Part shown: positions 39,492 to 44,496 of the stretch, piece by piece
Position numbering within the stretch: the first letter of the stretch is position 1
Layout: every line of letters starts with the position of its first letter
DNA from: Paraburkholderia graminis C4D1M
Lineage (GTDB): Bacteria; Pseudomonadota; Gammaproteobacteria; Burkholderiales; Burkholderiaceae
DNA: 44,496 nt
Direction of reading: 5' to 3'
Assembly: GCF_000172415.1 (NCBI RefSeq)
Contig: NZ_ABLD01000035.1
Location: forward strand, 1 to 44,496
The notes under the pieces: generated by a model
Databases searched by the model: none
What the model saw: only the letters and a program-made list of their open reading frames with translations
Told to the model about the DNA's origin: nothing
Position numbers and translations under genes: made by a program

Positions 39492-42400
39492 TCAGGCGTC
39501 CGTGACCGGCGCGCCGATGCGCGGCGAATCCTTCTGCGCGACATGAATCGTCCCGCCGGCCAACGTACGCAGCACCACATAGAACACCGGCGTCAGCATC
39601 AGCCCGAACAGCGTCACGCCGAGCATGCCGAAGAACACCGCAATCCCCATTGCATGACGCATTTCCGAACCAGCTCCGGTCGACAGCACCAGCGGCACGA
39701 CACCCATGATGAACGCGATCGACGTCATCAGAATCGGCCGCAGACGCAAGCGGCTCGCTTCAATTGCAGCAGACAGCGGCGTGTGTCCGTCGTGTTCGAG
39801 TTCGCGGGCGAACTCCACGATCAGGATCGCGTTCTTCGCCGACAAGCCCACCAGCACCATCAAGCCGATCTGCGTGAAGATGTTGTTGTCGCCGCCCGTG
39901 AGCCATACGCCGGTCAACGCGGACAGCACGCTCATCGGCACGATCAGGATCACCGCGAGCGGCAGCGTCAGGCTCTCGTACAGCGCGGCCAGCACAAGGA
40001 ACACGAGCAGCACGCTGATCGGGAACACCCACAAGCCCGCATTGCCGGCAAGAATCTGCTGATACGTCAGATCGGTCCATTCGAGCTTCACGCCATGCGG
40101 CAGAACTTCCGCCGCCACGCGCTCAGCCGCGGCCTGTGCCTGTCCCGACGAGAAGCCCGGCGCCGGTCCACCGTTGATGTCCGCAGCCGTATAGCCGTTG
40201 TAACGCACCACCATTTCCGGACCATACGTCGGCGTGACCGTGACGAGCGACGACAACGGCACCATGTCGCCCGCGCTGTTGCGCGTCTTCAGTTGCAGGA
40301 TGTCGTCGGCGCGTTGACGGAACGGCGCGTCCGCCTGCACCCGCACCTGATACACGCGGCCAAAGCGGTTGAAGTCGTTCACATACAGAGAGCCCAGATA
40401 GATCTGCATCGTGTTGAACACGTCAGTAACCGGCACGCCGAGCTGCTTCGCCTTCACACGATCCAGATCCACGTTCAGTTGCGGCACGTTGATCTGATAG
40501 CTCGAGAAGGTCGGGCCGAGCTCAGGCGTTTGCGCCGCCTTCTTCACGAATGCCTCCGCTGCCTTGTTCAACTCCGCGTAGCCGAGCGCGCCGTGATCCT
40601 CCAGTTGCATCTTGAAACCGCCGAGCGTGCCGAGACCGAGCACAGGTGGCGGCGGAAACACTGCAACGAACGAATCCTTGATCGCGCCGTATTGCTGATT
40701 CAACGAGCCCGCAATCGCGCCAGCCGAGAGCTTCTTGTCGCCGCGATCCTTGAACGGCTTGAGCGTGACGAACACGATGCCCGCGCTCGAACTGTTCGTG
40801 AAGCCGTTCACCGACAAACCGGGGAACGCCACCGCGCTTTCCACGCCCTTTTGCTTGAGCGCGATCGCGCTCATGTCACGGATCACTTTTTCCGTGCGAT
40901 CGAGCGACGCGCCGTTCGGCAGTTGCGCGAACGCGATCAGATACTCCTTGTCCTGCGCGGGCACGAAACCGCCCGGCACGATACGCGCGATCAGCACCGT
41001 TGCACCGACCAGGATCGCGTACACCGCGAGCATCGCGCCCTTGCGGCGCAGCACGCCCGTCACGCCGCGGCCATAACCTTCGGAGCCGCGATGGAACACC
41101 TTGTTGAAGCCCTTGAAGAAGCGGCCCAGCAGGCGGTTCATGATGCGCGTGAGGAAGTCTTCCTTCGCGCCATGACTGCGCAGCAGCATCGCGGACAACG
41201 CCGGCGACAGCGTCAGCGAATTGAACGCCGAGATCACCGTGGAGATCGCGATGGTCATCGCGAACTGCTTGTAGAACTGGCCCGTGAGACCCGTCATGAA
41301 TGCGAGCGGCACGAACACGGCGACGAGCGTCAGCGCAATGGCGATAATCGGCCCGCTCACTTCCTGCATCGCCTTATACGTCGCATCGCGCGCACTGAGC
41401 CCGTTTTCAATGTTCCGCTCGACGTTCTCCACCACGACGATCGCATCGTCCACCACAATGCCGATTGCCAGCACCATGCCGAACAGCGACAGCGCATTGA
41501 TCGAGAAGCCGAATGCAAGCAGCAGTGAGAACGTGCCGACAATCGACACCGGCACGGCGATCAACGGAATGATCGACGCACGCCACGTCTGCAGGAACAC
41601 GATCACGACGATCACCACCAGCGCGATTGCTTCGAGCAGCGTATGCACGACCGCCTCGATACTCGAACGCACGAACTGCGTCGGGTCATAGACGATCTTG
41701 TATTCGACGCCCGCGGGCATGTCCTGCGCGAGATCCTTCATCGCGGCGCGAACTTCATCGGAAATCGCCAGCGAGTTCGCACCCGGCGCCTGATTGATTG
41801 CGAGCGCAACGGCCGGCTTGTTGTCGAGCAGCGAACGCAGGCCGTATTCCGACGCCGCGAGTTCGACGCGCGCAATGTCGCGCAGATAGGTCACGCCGCC
41901 ATCGGGCGTGGTCTTCACGATGATGTTGCCGAATTCGTCCTCGGTCTTCAGACGGCCGCGCGCATTCACCGACAACTGCAATTGCGTGCCCGGCACCGAA
42001 GGCGACGCGCCGATCACACCGGCCGCCACCTGAATGTTCTGCTCGCGAATCGCATTAGCCACTTCGGTCGCGGTCAAACCGCGCTGCGCGACCTTCTGCG
42101 GATCGAGCCACACGCGCATTGCGTAGTCGCCCGAACCCCACAACTGGACCTGGCCCACGCCCTGAATCCGCGCGAGACGATCCTTCACGTTCAGAACCGC
42201 GTAATTGCGCAGATACGTCATGTCGTAGCGGTCGTTCGGCGAGATCAGGTGCACGACCATGGTGAGCGTAGGCGAGCTCTTGATGGTCGTCACGCCGAGC
42301 CGCTGCACGTCTTCCGGCAAACGCGGCAGCGCCTGGTTCACGCGGTTCTGCACGAGCTGGGTCGCGAGGTCCGGGTTCGTGCCGAGCTTGAAGGTGACCG

Positions 42401-42677
42401 TCAGCGTGAGATTGCCGTCGCTATTTGCTTGCGACTGCATGTACAACATGTTCTCGACGCCATTGATCTGCTCTTCGAGCGGCGAAGCGACGGCTTCCGC
42501 GATCACTTTCGGATTGGCGCCCGGATACTGCGCGTGCACCACGACCGACGGCGGCACCACTTCCGGGTACTCGGAGATCGGCAGCTTGAAGAGCGAAATC
42601 ACGCCCGCCAGCAGAACCAATACCGATAGCACGCCCGCGAAAATCGGCCTATCGATGAAGAATTTGGATATGTTCAT
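39492..42677 (-). CDS. ceoB: RND (HAE1) multidrug efflux pump inner-membrane protein, CeoB/BpeF-like
   Basis: 1061 residues, full length for HAE1 pumps. The N-terminus MNISKFFIDRPIFAGVLSVL is typical. The TM4 proton-relay acids are D410 and D411 (GIVVDDAIVVVENVERN). Large periplasmic loops lie between TM1-2 and TM7-8. It exports amphiphilic drugs; characterised Burkholderia relatives move chloramphenicol, trimethoprim and fluoroquinolones. The order membrane-fusion protein, pump, channel, with an alpha/beta-hydrolase gene in front, is that of llpE-ceoA-ceoB-opcM. The LysR regulator known for such operons would lie beyond the window edge. The symbol rests on synteny and family. Confidence 0.92.
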   Translation of the reverse strand: MNISKFFIDRPIFAGVLSVLVLLAGVISLFKLPISEYPEVVPPSVVVHAQYPGANPKVIAEAVASPLEEQINGVENMLYMQSQANSDGNLTLTVTFKLGTNPDLATQLVQNRVNQALPRLPEDVQRLGVTTIKSSPTLTMVVHLISPNDRYDMTYLRNYAVLNVKDRLARIQGVGQVQLWGSGDYAMRVWLDPQKVAQRGLTATEVANAIREQNIQVAAGVIGASPSVPGTQLQLSVNARGRLKTEDEFGNIIVKTTPDGGVTYLRDIARVELAASEYGLRSLLDNKPAVALAINQAPGANSLAISDEVRAAMKDLAQDMPAGVEYKIVYDPTQFVRSSIEAVVHTLLEAIALVVIVVIVFLQTWRASIIPLIAVPVSIVGTFSLLLAFGFSINALSLFGMVLAIGIVVDDAIVVVENVERNIENGLSARDATYKAMQEVSGPIIAIALTLVAVFVPLAFMTGLTGQFYKQFAMTIAISTVISAFNSLTLSPALSAMLLRSHGAKEDFLTRIMNRLLGRFFKGFNKVFHRGSEGYGRGVTGVLRRKGAMLAVYAILVGATVLIARIVPGGFVPAQDKEYLIAFAQLPNGASLDRTEKVIRDMSAIALKQKGVESAVAFPGLSVNGFTNSSSAGIVFVTLKPFKDRGDKKLSAGAIAGSLNQQYGAIKDSFVAVFPPPPVLGLGTLGGFKMQLEDHGALGYAELNKAAEAFVKKAAQTPELGPTFSSYQINVPQLNVDLDRVKAKQLGVPVTDVFNTMQIYLGSLYVNDFNRFGRVYQVRVQADAPFRQRADDILQLKTRNSAGDMVPLSSLVTVTPTYGPEMVVRYNGYTAADINGGPAPGFSSGQAQAAAERVAAEVLPHGVKLEWTDLTYQQILAGNAGLWVFPISVLLVFLVLAALYESLTLPLAVILIVPMSVLSALTGVWLTGGDNNIFTQIGLMVLVGLSAKNAILIVEFARELEHDGHTPLSAAIEASRLRLRPILMTSIAFIMGVVPLVLSTGAGSEMRHAMGIAVFFGMLGVTLFGLMLTPVFYVVLRTLAGGTIHVAQKDSPRIGAPVTDA

Positions 42678-42714
42678 TGGAAGCTCTTGATGTTTGGAGC
42701 AAGCGGTTGGAGCA

Positions 42715-42742
42715 CGCGCCGCGCGTTCAATGCCGCGGCGCG
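42715..42742. repeat. GC-rich hairpin between the membrane-fusion and pump genes
   Basis: A perfect 9-bp stem CGCGCCGCG/CGCGGCGCG with a 10-base loop in the 70-base gap. No T run. It may shield the upstream mRNA segment or reduce read-through. Confidence 0.4.
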
Positions 42743-42747
42743 AACGC

Positions 42748-43956
42748 TCACGAGTTCTTGTCCGCTTTGGCGCGCTGCTGCGCGAGCGGCGCGCTGTTCG
42801 GGTCCTGGTCGGTCGTCATCGGCACCATGTGCGCGCGCACCGCGTCGCCGGGCCGCACACGCTGAACGCCGTTCACCACAATCCGGTCGCCTGGTTTCAG
42901 GCCGCCCTTCACGACACGCAGATTGCCCTGCATATCGCCGAGCGAAATCTCGCGATACACGACGTGATTGTTCTGGTCGACCACCAGCACGAACTTCTTG
43001 TCCTGGTCGGTGCCGACGGCGGCGTCGTCGATCAGCACCGCCGGATGCGGTTCGCTGCCGCCCACTTTCACGCGCGCATACAGGCCCGGAATCAGCGTGC
43101 CGTCCTGGTTATCGAAACGCGCGCGCACGCGGATGGTGCCCGACGACGTATCCAGACGGTTGTCCACCGACTCGATCGTGCCGCTGCGCGAGTAGCCGCT
43201 TTCATCCGCGAGACCGAGTTCCACCGGCACCTTGCCGCCGTCTTTCGCGCGACGCAGGTATTGCAGATACGTTTGTTCGTCCGCGTCGAACGATGCGTAG
43301 ATCGGCGACACCGACACGAGCGTGGTCAGCGGCGCCGAGCCCGCACCTGCCGACACCACGTTGCCCACCGTGATTTCCGCGCGCGATACGCGGCCCGATA
43401 CCGGCGCCGTGATCTTCGTATAGCCGAGATTGATGCGTGCGGTTTCGAGCGCGGCTTGCGCGGCCTTCAGGTTCGCACTCGCTTCGCGCGCGGCGTTCTG
43501 CTTCTCGTCGTAATCGCGCTTGGCGATCGCGTTGTCGGTGATCAGGCGTTGCGCGCGTTCCCAATCGCTTTGCGTGTAGCCCGTGCGCGCCTGCGCGGCC
43601 GCGAGCTGCGCTTCCGCGCGCGCGACTTCAGCCGCGTACGGGCGCGGGTCGATCACGAACAGCGTGTCGCCTTTCTTCACGAGCGCGCCGTCCTTGAAGT
43701 TAACGGACACGATGGTGCCTGGCACCTGCGAACGCACGTCCACTTTTTCTACCGCTTCTAGACGGCCCGAATAGCTCTGCCAGTCGGTGATCGTTTTTTG
43801 CACCACGGTGGCGACATCGACTTCCGGCACGATGGTCGGGGCGGCAGGCGAACTCGCGTCCACGCGAATTGCGCCGAATGTGCCGAGTCCGGCCAGCACG
43901 AGTACCGCTAGTGTGGCAACCGCCACGCGGCGGCGGGAAAGAGGAAGGATGGTCAT
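42748..43956 (-). CDS. ceoA: RND membrane-fusion protein, CeoA/BpeE-like
   Basis: 402 residues. An N-terminal membrane anchor (about 9-31: RVAVATLAVLVLAGLGTFGAI) without a lipobox. A split lipoyl domain follows (EAVEKVDVRSQVPGTIVSVNFKDGALVKKGDTLFVID and, after the coiled coil, TARINLGYTKITAPVSGRVSRAEITVGNVV). The alpha-hairpin (about 105-165) and beta-barrel/membrane-proximal domains are in the expected order. The ATG at 43956 has GGGAG about 9 bases upstream. First of the three pump genes and 45 bases after the hydrolase-like gene. Confidence 0.92.
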   Translation of the reverse strand: MTILPLSRRRVAVATLAVLVLAGLGTFGAIRVDASSPAAPTIVPEVDVATVVQKTITDWQSYSGRLEAVEKVDVRSQVPGTIVSVNFKDGALVKKGDTLFVIDPRPYAAEVARAEAQLAAAQARTGYTQSDWERAQRLITDNAIAKRDYDEKQNAAREASANLKAAQAALETARINLGYTKITAPVSGRVSRAEITVGNVVSAGAGSAPLTTLVSVSPIYASFDADEQTYLQYLRRAKDGGKVPVELGLADESGYSRSGTIESVDNRLDTSSGTIRVRARFDNQDGTLIPGLYARVKVGGSEPHPAVLIDDAAVGTDQDKKFVLVVDQNNHVVYREISLGDMQGNLRVVKGGLKPGDRIVVNGVQRVRPGDAVRAHMVPMTTDQDPNSAPLAQQRAKADKNS

Positions 43957-44001
43957 GTGTAGCTCCCGGTATCGTTGATTAAAGTTCTGCTTGTTTCTGT
44001 T

Positions 44002-44496
44002 TCAGCGATGGGCGCGCGCATCGAAGCGCCACTGAAAAAATCGCACTGCCTCCTGCAAGGCGGGCGGATGATCGGCGAGCGCCGCATGCGAGACGGCCGG
44101 ATAGCGGACCACCTGGGTCAGCACACCGGCGTCGATCAGACTGCTCGCGTATTTCTCCGCCTCGACATGCAGCACGTCGTTTTGCGCCGTCGCGATCAGC
44201 GTGGCCGGCAAACCGGCGAGCCGCGACGATTCCAGCGGCGCCGCATACGGATGCATGCGTTGCGACGCCTGCGGCAAGTACGCGCGATAACAGGCCGCGC
44301 ATTCTCTTGCCGTGATGTCCGAGCCGAGGCGCTTTTCATCGCCAAGGCGCGTGAGACTCGGGTCCAGCATCGGCCCGAACAAAGCTTGCGCGGAAATTTG
44401 CACGTCGCCGCGATCGCGCGCGATGAACGCGAGGCAATTAGCCAATTGGCCGCCCGCGTCATGGCCGGCCACGCCAACCTTCCTGCTATTGCCGCC
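44002..44496 (-). CDS. llpE: Alpha/beta-hydrolase-fold protein, LlpE-like (5' end outside window)
   Basis: 165 codons to the window edge; the N-terminal half, including the oxyanion HGG region, is missing. The nucleophile elbow reads VGVAGHDAGGQLA, where hormone-sensitive-lipase-type esterases have GDSAGG: the Ser is replaced by Asp. The acid (AQNDVLHVEAEKYA) and His (YPAVSHAALAD) of the triad are present. Asp nucleophiles occur in haloalkane dehalogenases and epoxide hydrolases of the same fold (GHDxG). Its position in front of an RND operon matches llpE of Burkholderia, whose function is unclear. Either an unusual hydrolase or a non-catalytic protein. Confidence 0.82.
   Translation of the reverse strand, partial: GGNSRKVGVAGHDAGGQLANCLAFIARDRGDVQISAQALFGPMLDPSLTRLGDEKRLGSDITARECAACYRAYLPQASQRMHPYAAPLESSRLAGLPATLIATAQNDVLHVEAEKYASSLIDAGVLTQVVRYPAVSHAALADHPPALQEAVRFFQWRFDARAHR

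Noticed and set aside
39348..41528. A 726-codon open frame antisense to the RND pump gene
   Set aside because: Shadow of the pump and channel genes; its composition is Arg/His-rich and it has no recognisable motif.

Overview
The window looks like part of a chromosome from a Burkholderiales bacterium of the Burkholderia/Paraburkholderia/Caballeronia group. The evidence is a GC-rich sequence with dense GC3-biased genes, an llpE-ceoA-ceoB-opcM (bpeEF-oprC) type RND efflux operon, a FlhDC pair close to the betaproteobacterial type, and hydroxyproline and quinate/shikimate catabolic clusters of the kind common in plant- or soil-associated members. No rRNA, tRNA, insertion sequence, phage gene or CRISPR array was seen. 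Both edges cut genes: a penicillin-binding protein on the left and an alpha/beta-hydrolase on the right.

Left third (1-19.2 kb), catabolism. A class A PBP-like gene is followed by a divergent LysR / L-2-keto-3-deoxyarabonate dehydratase pair with a downstream FAD oxidase. Next is a shikimate/quinate-to-protocatechuate module: tetR, MFS importer, NAD-type shikimate dehydrogenase, type II dehydroquinase, and a divergent fused dehydroshikimate dehydratase. After a few small genes (lipoprotein, winged-helix-like protein, GIY-YIG protein) comes a trans-4-hydroxy-L-proline pathway: lhpA-lhpB-lhpF-lhpE plus a PAS-AraC regulator on the minus strand, facing lhpC on the plus strand. The intergenic region between lhpA and lhpC carries two inward-facing copies of a 29-bp element. 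The pentonate and hydroxyproline routes both end in alpha-ketoglutarate semialdehyde; the dehydrogenase that would finish them is not in the window.

Middle (19.2-29.2 kb), accessory. An atypical orphan OmpR-family response regulator is divergent from an MHS-type transporter. A DHA2-type MFS gene has an apparent 1-base frameshift. Small minus-strand genes follow (unknown, DoxX, FucU, membrane protein, SnoaL-like). An XRE/MmyB-type regulator sits in a repeat-rich island: two matching 21-bp palindromes (ATTAC-N7-GTAAT core) lie before the SnoaL gene and before the regulator, a 32-bp GC-rich repeat lies between them, a 38-unit octamer array begins right after the regulator's stop codon, and a degenerate 29-bp repeat follows. 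A YeeE/YedE thiosulfate-type transporter closes the region.

Right third (29.2-44.5 kb). flhD-flhC sits behind a long AT-rich leader with a sigma70-like promoter and two GTTAC/GTAAC inverted repeats, and ends at a strong bidirectional terminator. mntH follows. Then comes a minus-strand sulfur-acquisition operon (MetQ-like binding protein, LLM monooxygenase, MetN, MetI, DszC/SfnB-type flavoprotein). Last is the tripartite RND efflux operon, whose first gene encodes a hydrolase-like protein with Asp in place of the usual nucleophilic Ser.
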